Virus record (IMG/VR): IMGVR_UViG_3300042731_006363
Location: 1 to 53,656 of that record
Direction: 5' to 3' (one strand)
Origin: a virus
DNA: 53,656 bases
The notes under the pieces were generated by a model. It made no database searches. It was given only the letters and a program-made list of their open reading frames with translations, and was not told where the DNA came from. The position numbers were made by a program, and so were the translations under genes. How positions within the stretch are numbered: the stretch's first letter is position 1; every line of letters starts with the position of its first letter. This document shows positions 43,141-50,638 of the stretch, piece after piece.

Positions 43141-43306
43141 AGTTCTTTACCTCTTTTTCGAGTTCTTCATCTATCTCAATTTGATTTTTAAATTCCTCTG
43201 CTTTATCTAGTAATTCAATTGCATATTCAGAATCAATAGGTTTAACAAACTTCGCCGCTTCAACTAATGCTAATGATGCATTATATAACAATGTATTTCT
43301 AATCAT
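43112..43306 (-). CDS. Small helical hypothetical protein
   Basis: About 64 residues from ATG 43306 (MIRNTLLYNASLALVEAAK) with an AGGAGA site. A longer frame from 43348 would run through tRNA-Gly, and its extra residues are just translated tRNA, so I reject it. Helical, amphipathic, ending in an acidic coiled coil that overlaps the radical SAM gene start. It may open the 18-kb operon. Function unknown. Confidence 0.6.
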   Translation of the reverse strand: MIRNTLLYNASLALVEAAKFVKPIDSEYAIELLDKAEEFKNQIEIDEELEKEVKNFEERIKEGL

Positions 43307-43318
43307 AATATCTCCTAG

Positions 43319-43392
43319 AGCGGAAAGGGGGATTCGAACCCCCAACATCTTGCTTGGAAGGCAAGAACTCTGCCAAATTGAGCTATTCCCGC
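43319..43392 (-). tRNA. tRNA-Gly (anticodon UCC)
   Basis: On the minus strand: acceptor GCGGGAA/TTTCCGC, D-arm GCTC...GAG, anticodon loop CTTCCAA, T-arm GGGGGTTCGAATCCCCC. CCA is not encoded (CTA follows the discriminator). It lies just upstream of the 43306 gene. Confidence 0.95.
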
Positions 43393-43474
43393 TATGAATA
43401 GGGATTCTTTTTACTTGTCTTTATTGCTCTATTCTTAAAAAGGTATCCCAAAACGTAAAAATCTCAAGAGCAAA

Positions 43475-43711
43475 TTAAACTTTAAGCTCATCCTCACCAA
43501 TAAACATTTCTTCCATCATTTGTTTAAGATGTTCAGTGTTCTTTGATTCCACAATAACTTTTTGTACACTATTTATATCAAGACTATTAACAATTGATTC
43601 AGCTATATTATATCTTTCTGTTTTAGTCGGTGGATTTTTCCAGTTACTAAATGCATTGCCATTTAAAATAGAAGATATATATGCACTTAATACCTTTGTA
43701 TTATTATTCAT
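43475..43711 (-). CDS. Small tagged protein
   Basis: A 78-residue protein starting TKVLSAYISSILNGNAF, a second-type tag variant far from the head genes. The remainder is helical and acidic (KNTEHLKQMMEEMFIGED). This shows the tag set is not confined to the head region. Function unknown. Confidence 0.62.
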   Translation of the reverse strand: MNNNTKVLSAYISSILNGNAFSNWKNPPTKTERYNIAESIVNSLDINSVQKVIVESKNTEHLKQMMEEMFIGEDELKV

Positions 43712-43754
43712 TTTTTAATTCCTTTAATGATTAACACGAATCATCTTTATTTCC

Positions 43755-44195
43755 TCATCCCTTTCCTTCTGGAAAATCAAAGTCTATATTAAGTTCTTGA
43801 GGTTCTAACCCTGCTTCTATAAATTCTTCCTCTGTTGGTTGATAACATGCAAATATATGATGATGTAGCATGTCTCCTTCTCTTTCAAAGTATGTTTCTT
43901 GTTTTTTAAAATCATAAGATGTTTTTTTACTGCATTCTTTACATCTCCAAACTAATCTATCTCCTTCTCTTTGAACCCATGTATAATGTGTTCCTTTCAT
44001 TTTTGGAGTTATTAGTTCTTCTAATTCATCATGTAATTTTATTAATTTTTCAATTTCTTCTTTAGTAAGGTCTACTTTAAAATTATTCTTTCTTAAAAAT
44101 CTACACGTACTAAATAAAGTATAAATATAATTACTAGTAGGCATGACATTTAATTTATTTTCTGATTTATTTTTTAATTCTAATAATTTACCCAT
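43755..44195 (-). CDS. Hypothetical protein with CxxC and His/Cys motif
   Basis: A 146-residue protein with an AAAGGGG site before ATG 44195. RCKECSKK around residue 84 and HHHIFACYQP near residue 112 may bind a metal. The N-terminal part is helical. No family recognised. It lies between two tRNA sites. Confidence 0.6.
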   Translation of the reverse strand: MGKLLELKNKSENKLNVMPTSNYIYTLFSTCRFLRKNNFKVDLTKEEIEKLIKLHDELEELITPKMKGTHYTWVQREGDRLVWRCKECSKKTSYDFKKQETYFEREGDMLHHHIFACYQPTEEEFIEAGLEPQELNIDFDFPEGKG

Positions 44196-44226
44196 AATAA
44201 TAATCCCCTTTGCTCTTTTATTTTTT

Positions 44227-44304
44227 TGGGGTGACAGGTGGAATTCGAATCCACAATCACAAGAGCCACAATCTTGCGGCTTAACCTATTTGCCTACTGC
44301 CACC
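44227..44304 (-). tRNA. tRNA-His (anticodon GUG)
   Basis: On the minus strand: acceptor GTGGCAG/CTGTCAC with the extra 5' G(-1) facing C73, the mark of tRNA-His. Anticodon loop TTGTGGC, T-arm TGTGGATTCGAATTCCAC. CCA is encoded. Confidence 0.94.
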
Positions 44305-44309
44305 ATAAG

Positions 44310-44382
44310 AGCCACTATTCCGATTCGAACGGAAGACCTGATGCTTACAAGGCAACTGCTCTGCCAACTGAGCTATAGTGGC
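44310..44382 (-). tRNA. tRNA-Thr (anticodon UGU)
   Basis: On the minus strand: perfect acceptor GCCACTA/TAGTGGC, D-arm GCTCAGTTGGCAGAGC, anticodon loop CTTGTAA (one T-T mismatch in its stem), T-arm with TTCGAAT. CCA is not encoded. Five bases from tRNA-His; its first base overlaps the epimerase stop. Confidence 0.94.
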
Positions 44383-45554
44383 TAGTTTTTTCTCTTAAAA
44401 TCAATATACGGTGTGCAAACATGTATATATTTACGCAAATAATCCTTAAAAGGCAATAAAGTTTCAATGACATACTTAATTTCTTGTTTTATTGTCCTTG
44501 TAGGAACATATCCTTTACTTGTTAATTTCTCTGTGATGAAATTGTAATAATGGTCTCCTGTATATTCTGCTCTTGGAGTATCTATCCATTGAGCAGACAC
44601 ATTCAAACCTATTTCCTTTCCAACTTCCATAACCATTGTTGCAATATCATTCATAGAATGCCATTCAGAAAGTTGATTCCATGTCTGGACAACCATTTCT
44701 TGAGCAGGATTTTTCAAGGCAATCATTAATGCTTGAATAGAATCATTTAAGCTTAGAAAGCTTCTTTTATGCTCTCCTTGCCCATAAATTGTCAAAGGCA
44801 TATCCAATATTGCTTGAATGCAAAATCTATTTATAACTGTTCCACCTGCTTCATCAAAATCAAATCTTGAGTATATGTTATGTCTATCAATTTCAGGTGT
44901 ATATGCACCAAAAACTATTCCCTGCATTACATCTGTACATTTTAAATTCCATGCTCTCGAAAGATAATCAATTAAATAAGTAGAACAGGTTTTTGAACAA
45001 TGATAGATTGAACCCGGTTTTCTTGGAAATATCATTCTATTTGATTTTCTACCTTTATGTTCAAAAGAGAAAAATCCTTCTTCAATATCAATGTTTCCAT
45101 AATGATCATATTCCCCTGCCGTACCTATAGTTATATAATGACATTCAGGACAATATTTCTTAATATACCATAAAATGTTATTTGTTCCAATAATATTATT
45201 CACTAAAACCATATTAGCAAGAGGTCTTGATTTCATAGAAAATGGAGCACTTGGATTATGAGCTAAATTAAATACAACATTAGGTCTATATTGTCTAAAA
45301 TATTCCTCTATCAAAATATTATCATCTACAATATCAAGAGAAATAAAAGAAAATTGAGGTTTATAATATCGCCCAAATCTTAAAACCTTTTCATTCATCT
45401 TTTTTATTGGAGTTGCAGATTTTGACCCCATATCATCTTTAATCCATTGTCTTCTCCAAAAATTGTCAAATCCCATAACATCATAACCATTATTTAATAG
45501 TCTTTGTGTTAATGCATTACCAATATATCCATCACAACCTAGAACAAAAATCAT
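44382..45554 (-). CDS. UDP-sulfoquinovose synthase-like NDP-sugar epimerase family
   Basis: About 390 residues. I start at ATG 45554 (MIFVLGCDGYIGN), 5 bases after GGGGAGTG. It follows plant SQD1 and cyanobacterial SqdB along its length: GCDGYIG NAD site, FDNFWRRQW (SQD1 has VDSLVRRQW), NPSAPFSM, VNNIIGTNNILW, IKKYCPECHYITIGTAGEY, DIEEG, YHCSKT catalytic Tyr/Lys, QGIVFG, RFDFDEAGGTVINRFC, and HYYN near the end. SQD1 converts UDP-glucose and sulfite to UDP-sulfoquinovose. A related short-chain dehydratase/epimerase is the fallback. Confidence 0.8.
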   Translation of the reverse strand: MIFVLGCDGYIGNALTQRLLNNGYDVMGFDNFWRRQWIKDDMGSKSATPIKKMNEKVLRFGRYYKPQFSFISLDIVDDNILIEEYFRQYRPNVVFNLAHNPSAPFSMKSRPLANMVLVNNIIGTNNILWYIKKYCPECHYITIGTAGEYDHYGNIDIEEGFFSFEHKGRKSNRMIFPRKPGSIYHCSKTCSTYLIDYLSRAWNLKCTDVMQGIVFGAYTPEIDRHNIYSRFDFDEAGGTVINRFCIQAILDMPLTIYGQGEHKRSFLSLNDSIQALMIALKNPAQEMVVQTWNQLSEWHSMNDIATMVMEVGKEIGLNVSAQWIDTPRAEYTGDHYYNFITEKLTSKGYVPTRTIKQEIKYVIETLLPFKDYLRKYIHVCTPYIDFKRKN

Positions 45555-46638
45555 TTTCACTCCCCACATAACCTTTTAATAGTTTGACTTTGGCATTATC
45601 GGTCATGTTATCAATTATATTATGGATTTTTTGTTTTTTATTTCTCATGCCAAAGAGTATATTCTTAGCATGACAATCTTTAATTGCCATTGCAAATTCC
45701 TTTTGATCTTTTATATCTTTTGCTTTCATCCAATACCAATCTATTTCTAAAATCATATTCTTGTATGCATTTATATATGGATCAAATTCTTTTTGATCTT
45801 CAGGAAAATAATTTAAATATTCTTCATGATCATTCATTAAAATCAATAGAATTATTCGTTTTTCATTTATAACACCATTCCTTCTTAAATTGGATATAGC
45901 TAAATAGGCCGGATTTTTTATTTTTATTCTCCATCCATCCAAATTTGCTACATATCCTTCATCCATAGCAGGAAGTTTTTTTGTAGCTAAAATACAATCA
46001 TCCCAAGTTTCAAATTCATATGAATTCGGATATTTCCACCTAACTCCTTCAGGTATATCCCAATAATAACTAATTTCTCTACCATAAAATACACCCATAT
46101 CTTTAGCCATTATATCTAAAATATAAACGGTAGGTTTTTCATATAATTTAACAACTCTTGATTCGGGAGATACCAATTCACATACAATAACCATTTCTTT
46201 ACTGATTTGACTGAAAACATCATTCGGGTCTCCACCTAAAGCATCAATGAAAACTTCTCTAAAGGTTCTACCTGAATTTGTTTCTCCTTCAGCAAATGCC
46301 ATTGATCTTGTTGCTACTTGCCATTTATTACCATCATAATATACACTAGCTAAACTACCATCTATTTTTTCATCAATGACAGCTTTGCTTATATCAAATC
46401 TTGCTGTTTCGGGGTCTTCTCCATAATTATAGAATCTATCAAACGATCTACATAAAACTTTATGATCTGGTTTGCTTAAAATTAATCCTCTGCATTCCTT
46501 GACAATAGGATGATGTTTAGGTGAATTAATTTGATCATAATTCAAAACAACTCTATCATCATATTCATTAACTTTAATACCAAGTTCTTCTGTTAAATCA
46601 TCATATGTTTTAGATTTCAGATATGCTATCGTTTTCAA
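45532..46638 (-). CDS. RNA ligase, T4 Rnl1-like
   Basis: A 368-residue nucleotidyltransferase. Motif I with the AMP-binding lysine is EKIDGS (Lys about 91); upstream is IVKECRGLIL, downstream EGETNSGRTFREVF and EGYVANLDGWRIKIKNPAY (motif IV-V region). It seals RNA ends, as T4 RNA ligase 1 repairs tRNAs cut by host defence nucleases; four phage tRNAs are nearby. The start is TTG 46638, after an AGAGGAAAT stretch and inside the lipoprotein gene end. Confidence 0.85.
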   Translation of the reverse strand: MKTIAYLKSKTYDDLTEELGIKVNEYDDRVVLNYDQINSPKHHPIVKECRGLILSKPDHKVLCRSFDRFYNYGEDPETARFDISKAVIDEKIDGSLASVYYDGNKWQVATRSMAFAEGETNSGRTFREVFIDALGGDPNDVFSQISKEMVIVCELVSPESRVVKLYEKPTVYILDIMAKDMGVFYGREISYYWDIPEGVRWKYPNSYEFETWDDCILATKKLPAMDEGYVANLDGWRIKIKNPAYLAISNLRRNGVINEKRIILLILMNDHEEYLNYFPEDQKEFDPYINAYKNMILEIDWYWMKAKDIKDQKEFAMAIKDCHAKNILFGMRNKKQKIHNIIDNMTDNAKVKLLKGYVGSENDFCSRL

Positions 46639-47047
46639 ATTTTTTTATTTCCTCTAATATGTTCTTACCTTCTTTTAAAATCCATCCACCTACATAACTA
46701 TTTTCAATTCCCCTTAAAATCACTCCAACTGTTATAACATAAAAATATTTTCCTTCTTCATGTATACCCCTATATTTTTTAATCATAACAAAATAATTAT
46801 CAAATGTAAGGCCATTATCTTTTAAAATATTTTCTATTTCAGTAACTTCAATTGTATAATCATCTCCATTAAAATCCCACACATGATCTACAATATAATC
46901 GCTTACATCTTTGGATAGTATTTTTTCCATATTCTCATCTGATAATACAGAATCTTTCTTATCACCATTTGATGATACACAAGAAATTGTTAATAAAAAC
47001 AAAACAAAAATTATTATTTTATTCGCCTTCTTCAGGTAATCTAACAT
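46610..47047 (-). CDS. Predicted lipoprotein
   Basis: A 145-residue protein with a signal peptide (KKANKIIIFVLFLLTISC) ending in a lipobox-type LLTISC, so Cys at about residue 23 would be lipidated. The mature part is acidic and may form an alpha/beta domain. Phage lipoproteins are known as superinfection exclusion factors or outer spanins; which, if either, cannot be told. Overlaps the RNA ligase start and the FmdB gene end. Confidence 0.72.
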   Translation of the reverse strand: MLDYLKKANKIIIFVLFLLTISCVSSNGDKKDSVLSDENMEKILSKDVSDYIVDHVWDFNGDDYTIEVTEIENILKDNGLTFDNYFVMIKKYRGIHEEGKYFYVITVGVILRGIENSYVGGWILKEGKNILEEIKKFENDSISEI

Positions 47048-47282
47048 TTTCCCCCCTTGCTTTCGCTTCGTTATAAGCTCTATAATATTGCGATGTATTA
47101 CCGTTCCAATCCACCATATCAGATTTAGGATTATATGTCAACTTAAATTTTTGACCTTTTGCAGAAAAAATTTTACTTGCTGTTGCACCACATTTCTCAC
47201 ATATGGTATCATCTGTATCTAATGATACAATCTGTTCAAATTCATGATCACATGCACCACATTTATATTCATAGATAGGCAT
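47019..47282 (-). CDS. FmdB-type zinc ribbon protein, copy 1
   Basis: An 87-residue protein with MPIYEYKCGACDHEFE and later CEKCGATASKIF, the standard FmdB/CxxC-CxxC regulatory-protein zinc ribbon. It shares the MPIYE start with the next upstream gene. The C-terminus (NEAKARGENVRLPEEGE) is charged. Function in phages is unknown; it may bind nucleic acid. Confidence 0.8.
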   Translation of the reverse strand: MPIYEYKCGACDHEFEQIVSLDTDDTICEKCGATASKIFSAKGQKFKLTYNPKSDMVDWNGNTSQYYRAYNEAKARGENVRLPEEGE

Positions 47283-47473
47283 TATTTATCCCCCTTAGAA
47301 TATCCATTTTTAGCTGAATATCCTTTTATCTCAAACCCACTTGGAGCAGATATTATTCTTTTAGCTTTTTTTTCACACCAATCACATTTTGTATTTTTTT
47401 TATTCGATGTAATAGGTAAACTTTCAACTGTAATTTTAAAGCAACTTTCACACATAAATTCATAAATTGGCAT
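47282..47473 (-). CDS. FmdB-type zinc ribbon protein, copy 2
   Basis: A 63-residue protein: MPIYEFMCESCFKITVE, CDWCEKKAKRIISAPSG. The second FmdB-like ribbon in tandem with the one at 47019-47282, sharing one base with it. Tandem duplication followed by divergence is likely. Confidence 0.78.
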   Translation of the reverse strand: MPIYEFMCESCFKITVESLPITSNKKNTKCDWCEKKAKRIISAPSGFEIKGYSAKNGYSKGDK

Positions 47474-47475
47474 TT

Positions 47476-48141
47476 TTATTTTCTCCTAATTAATCCTGTG
47501 TTTCCTAATCTTAAATTTGGTAACATTGGAGCACTATACATCATCTGCTCATAAAAAATTGGCTTAACAATATTACTTTCAATTTCAAAAAGTTTTACAT
47601 GACAATATCTATCTATAATCTTAATATTTAAATCATCAAAAACCTTTTCGAGAAAAGTATGATATTCAATGTTAGGTATGTAATCTAATACAAGATAGTC
47701 CTTTCCCTGTTTAGGTTCTATATGCCGTAAACTCCTTGGAAAATCTTTTTCATTATTACTAACAACTGTTAATGTTCCCAAGGGTAAATAAATTTTTCCT
47801 TTTTTTTCTTTTTTAATTTTTCTTATCAGAACTGATATTGAGGATATATTACTAAGTGAATATATAGTAAGGTATGGGTTCACAGCTTCAAAAGGAATTT
47901 TATATCTTATCAACCAACTTTTAATATAATCAAAAATTCTTTTTAATGCTTTTTTACTTAAACCATATCCAAGATAAGATTCGATATCATTTATTTTACT
48001 TCCATCGGGATTTTCCCTCAAAACATTTTTCAAAAATTCTTCTTCAGTAAATCCAAGATTAGTTTGAACTACCTTTTTCTTTTTGATCTTTTTTTGTATT
48101 TCCTCTACCTTTTCTTCTCCTACAAATTGTCTGAACTTCAT
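47476..48141 (-). CDS. Tagged protein, unknown function, 221 residues
   Basis: The N-terminus MKFRQFVGE is a first-type tag (with a GE cut site) outside the head region. AAGGAG precedes ATG 48141. The body has FTEEEFLKNVLRENPDGSKI near the start, a helical domain, then a beta-rich region (YLPLGTLTVVSNNEKDF). Its start overlaps the upstream gene by 83 bases in another frame. Function unknown. Confidence 0.68.
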   Translation of the reverse strand: MKFRQFVGEEKVEEIQKKIKKKKVVQTNLGFTEEEFLKNVLRENPDGSKINDIESYLGYGLSKKALKRIFDYIKSWLIRYKIPFEAVNPYLTIYSLSNISSISVLIRKIKKEKKGKIYLPLGTLTVVSNNEKDFPRSLRHIEPKQGKDYLVLDYIPNIEYHTFLEKVFDDLNIKIIDRYCHVKLFEIESNIVKPIFYEQMMYSAPMLPNLRLGNTGLIRRK

Positions 48142-48961
48142 GGATAAAGCTCCTTATACTTTTTATTATTATTTCAGGACTCGTATCATCATTAGTTGGT
48201 ATTATTGTGGATTTTTCATTTCCAAATCCATAAATTCCATTATATCTGTATTGACCTGGATTCTCTCCCCAACTAAAAACGTATTTTGCCTGTAAATTAA
48301 CTATTCCTGTCCAATAACTTAATGGACAAATTACAGCTTTAGCTTTAGTTATATATTGAATAATATATTTCCATCCATTTTCAAAATAATCTATTTGATT
48401 TAGAACTACATTATCCTTAGAGAACCATGTATCCGTATTACCAACAACTATAACATCATAATTTTTTTTCAACCACTCATAGATATATGCAATCTTTTCT
48501 ATCTTTTCTTGTTTAGAAGGAATTAAAACTATTTTGTTCTCATATTCCTCTGGAATTTCTATTGAGACTTCGGGAATATTTTCAAAAATCTTATTATATA
48601 TACTGTAAGGTGGAGTTGTTTTAGTATATGATAAATGATGTATTTCAATATCTTTCCTATTACAACACTCTCTTTCAATTATTTTTTCTTTAAAATTTTT
48701 TAAAATTAATCTAAAATCTTTTTTACTTAATTTTTTATGTATATATCCCCTTTGTCCTTTTTCATCCCTTGAAAATTGTTGGTAAACAGGTATAATATTT
48801 TCTTCTGGAATAAAATCATAAAGAAATAACCTATTTACATGAGTAGAAAGATATATTTTATCCCACTTTACAGCTTCAGATAACCATCTTGCATATGGTC
48901 TAAAAGTGAATATTTCTTCCTGCCATGAACCTATATATGGGCCGATAGCTAAAATTTTCAT
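48059..48961 (-). CDS. Glycosyltransferase-like protein
   Basis: A 300-residue protein. MKILAIGPYIGSWQEEIFTF is a GT-B-like opening; the second domain has NYDVIVVGNTDTWFSKDN and KAKAVICPLSYWTGIVNLQA, the layout of heptosyltransferase-like (GT9-type) enzymes. The last 25 residues (very basic) lie in the overlap with the next gene and may be a read-through extension. Role unknown. Confidence 0.6.
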   Translation of the reverse strand: MKILAIGPYIGSWQEEIFTFRPYARWLSEAVKWDKIYLSTHVNRLFLYDFIPEENIIPVYQQFSRDEKGQRGYIHKKLSKKDFRLILKNFKEKIIERECCNRKDIEIHHLSYTKTTPPYSIYNKIFENIPEVSIEIPEEYENKIVLIPSKQEKIEKIAYIYEWLKKNYDVIVVGNTDTWFSKDNVVLNQIDYFENGWKYIIQYITKAKAVICPLSYWTGIVNLQAKYVFSWGENPGQYRYNGIYGFGNEKSTIIPTNDDTSPEIIIKSIRSFIHEVQTICRRRKGRGNTKKDQKEKGSSN

Positions 48962-49437
48962 TATATTTTTTCAGATTCATCTAAGATAATACAGTTTCCT
49001 TTCCACTTATCAAGAACTTCTATTTTTTCATCATAGATTTTCTTTGTTAGTGCAATAACTTCTGTGTTCTTCAAAACATCTTCAAATACACCATCCATTA
49101 AAAAGAAGTCTCTTTCTTCTTTTGTAAGATTCATGAAATTTAAAAGTATTTTATTATTTTTTCTAAAGAAGCTTATTATTTCTGCTCCTTCTTTATTCAT
49201 AACATAATACTTTTTTTCTGTTCTTCTTAATATAGAATTATAATCTCTAATATTATCCTCAACAATAAATCTATTTGTCTTTGGAAAAAGATGTAATACT
49301 TCCCTTACTAATTCATAAGTTGGCATCACAAAATCTAATTTAATCAAATGAACCCTTGGTATATTTTGAAATTCTCTTAAAGCATAGTTATCTTCATTAA
49401 CACTAATTAAGTCAGTTCCAATAGCTGTTATTCTCAT
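48961..49437 (-). CDS. Hypothetical protein, 158 residues
   Basis: A protein with an AAGGGGG site before its ATG. Residues 1-80 look like a Rossmann-type half-domain (MRITAIGTDLISV, IPRVHLIKLDF) and the rest is helical. It is coupled to the glycosyltransferase-like gene (one-base overlap). No family recognised. Confidence 0.58.
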   Translation of the reverse strand: MRITAIGTDLISVNEDNYALREFQNIPRVHLIKLDFVMPTYELVREVLHLFPKTNRFIVEDNIRDYNSILRRTEKKYYVMNKEGAEIISFFRKNNKILLNFMNLTKEERDFFLMDGVFEDVLKNTEVIALTKKIYDEKIEVLDKWKGNCIILDESEKI

Positions 49438-49439
49438 TT

Positions 49440-50471
49440 CTAATTCCCCCTTAACATATTTGATATAGATAATTTAGTATAGGCTTGTGAATAGTTTACT
49501 GAATTAAGGGTAATTAAATTATACATATCTATACCCTCATTCTCACTTTTTACAATATTATTTATATCATTATTGTTCTTATATTTAGAAGGATATAAAA
49601 AATATTTGACTTTTTTAGCGTAGCGATTCTTTCTGAAAAGTTTAGCTAGAGCTTTATATGCTTCAGCATCATTGTCTAAAGCAATAATCACATATTCATC
49701 AGTTAATTTTAATAACTCTTTTATTAATTCCTCAGATATCTCCTTTCCCAAACAAGAAGTACCTTGATAGCCTATCATAAAAGCATCAATTAATCCTTCA
49801 CAAACTATAATAGATTTTTTTCTATCAAATTTATGTTTATTTAAGATAATTAATTCTTTAGGAGAAACAGGATTATCATATTTTGGTTTTAATCCTGTAT
49901 TTGGTATCCTTCTTGCTTGAAAATAAATTATTTCTCTGTTTTCATTAAATATAGGTATAATTATTCGATTCCTATATTTTCCCTCATAACATATATATAA
50001 AATATAATTTGTTGGTATCTTTCTTGATTTATAAAATTTCCTCAATTCTAAAACATACCTATTATCTTCATCATATATGCTAAAGGATTTTTCTCTTATC
50101 CAATCAAAATTATCATAATTTATTTCTTTTTTAGTTAATGGATTATCAACCTTTTTACTCTTTCTTTTATACTCTTTTTTTACCTCTTCATTGTCCTTCC
50201 ATATATAAAAAAGCTCTTTTTTAGCATCATCATAATTTAACCCCTTGACTATGGAATAAATCTCGATGAAATTTCCATGTCTTCCACAATTCCAACAATG
50301 CCAACCCGGAACTCCATTATTCCAATTAAGATTAAATCTTTTTTTATATGGATTCTTTTTAGAGTCACCACAAAGTAAACATCTCGCTAGAAAATGTGTT
50401 CCATTGTTGCTTACTTTGGTTTGCTCAAAATATTGTAACATAAATTGTTGAACAAATTGTAAGTCTAACAT
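49440..50471 (-). CDS. DNA primase (zinc finger plus Toprim)
   Basis: A 343-residue primase. The N-terminal zinc ribbon is CLLCGDSKKN...WHCWNCGRHG; the Toprim domain has IIVCEGLIDAFMIGYQG and then VIIALDNDAEAYKA. It matches T4 gp61-type primases (342 residues). It would lay RNA primers for lagging-strand synthesis with a helicase encoded elsewhere. The start overlaps the stop of the small gene upstream (TAATG). Confidence 0.88.
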   Translation of the reverse strand: MLDLQFVQQFMLQYFEQTKVSNNGTHFLARCLLCGDSKKNPYKKRFNLNWNNGVPGWHCWNCGRHGNFIEIYSIVKGLNYDDAKKELFYIWKDNEEVKKEYKRKSKKVDNPLTKKEINYDNFDWIREKSFSIYDEDNRYVLELRKFYKSRKIPTNYILYICYEGKYRNRIIIPIFNENREIIYFQARRIPNTGLKPKYDNPVSPKELIILNKHKFDRKKSIIVCEGLIDAFMIGYQGTSCLGKEISEELIKELLKLTDEYVIIALDNDAEAYKALAKLFRKNRYAKKVKYFLYPSKYKNNNDINNIVKSENEGIDMYNLITLNSVNYSQAYTKLSISNMLRGN

Positions 50472-50638
50472 TATACTTCCTCATATCTAGGACAATTAAA
50501 ATCATAAGGAGTATGAAGAATAGTTCTTCCATTATCAAGTTCTTCCCATACTCCCAATTTACAATATATTTTATTTTTCTTTTTCTTGCAGTTATAACAA
50601 AATGTACAAAGTCTAATTGAATCTTTTTTTGACTGCAT
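50471..50638 (-). CDS. Small Cys-rich protein (55 residues)
   Basis: A short frame from ATG 50638, with a GAGGTAAT site, to TAA 50471. It encodes a protein with CTFCYNCKKKKNKIYC and a later NCPRY, likely one small zinc site. It is coupled to the primase (TAATG) and overlaps the HTH gene end by 26 bases. Function unknown. Confidence 0.6.
   Translation of the reverse strand: MQSKKDSIRLCTFCYNCKKKKNKIYCKLGVWEELDNGRTILHTPYDFNCPRYEEV

Larger units (their letters stand above)
25351..43306 (-). other. 18-kb radical SAM / glycosyltransferase operon
   Basis: Eighteen minus-strand genes run with ATGA-type overlaps or gaps of a few to about 25 bases from 43306 to 25351. They encode nine radical SAM proteins (one a sulfotransferase fusion), four glycosyltransferase-like proteins, one PLP aminotransferase, one GNAT, the Cys-rich protein and two unknowns. 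No terminator or promoter was seen inside. The related epimerase gene (44382-45554) is just upstream across the tRNAs. Confidence 0.75.

Noticed and set aside
43307-43348. Longer start for the 43112 gene
   Set aside because: The extra residues are a translation of tRNA-Gly; ATG 43306 has its own AGGAGA site.
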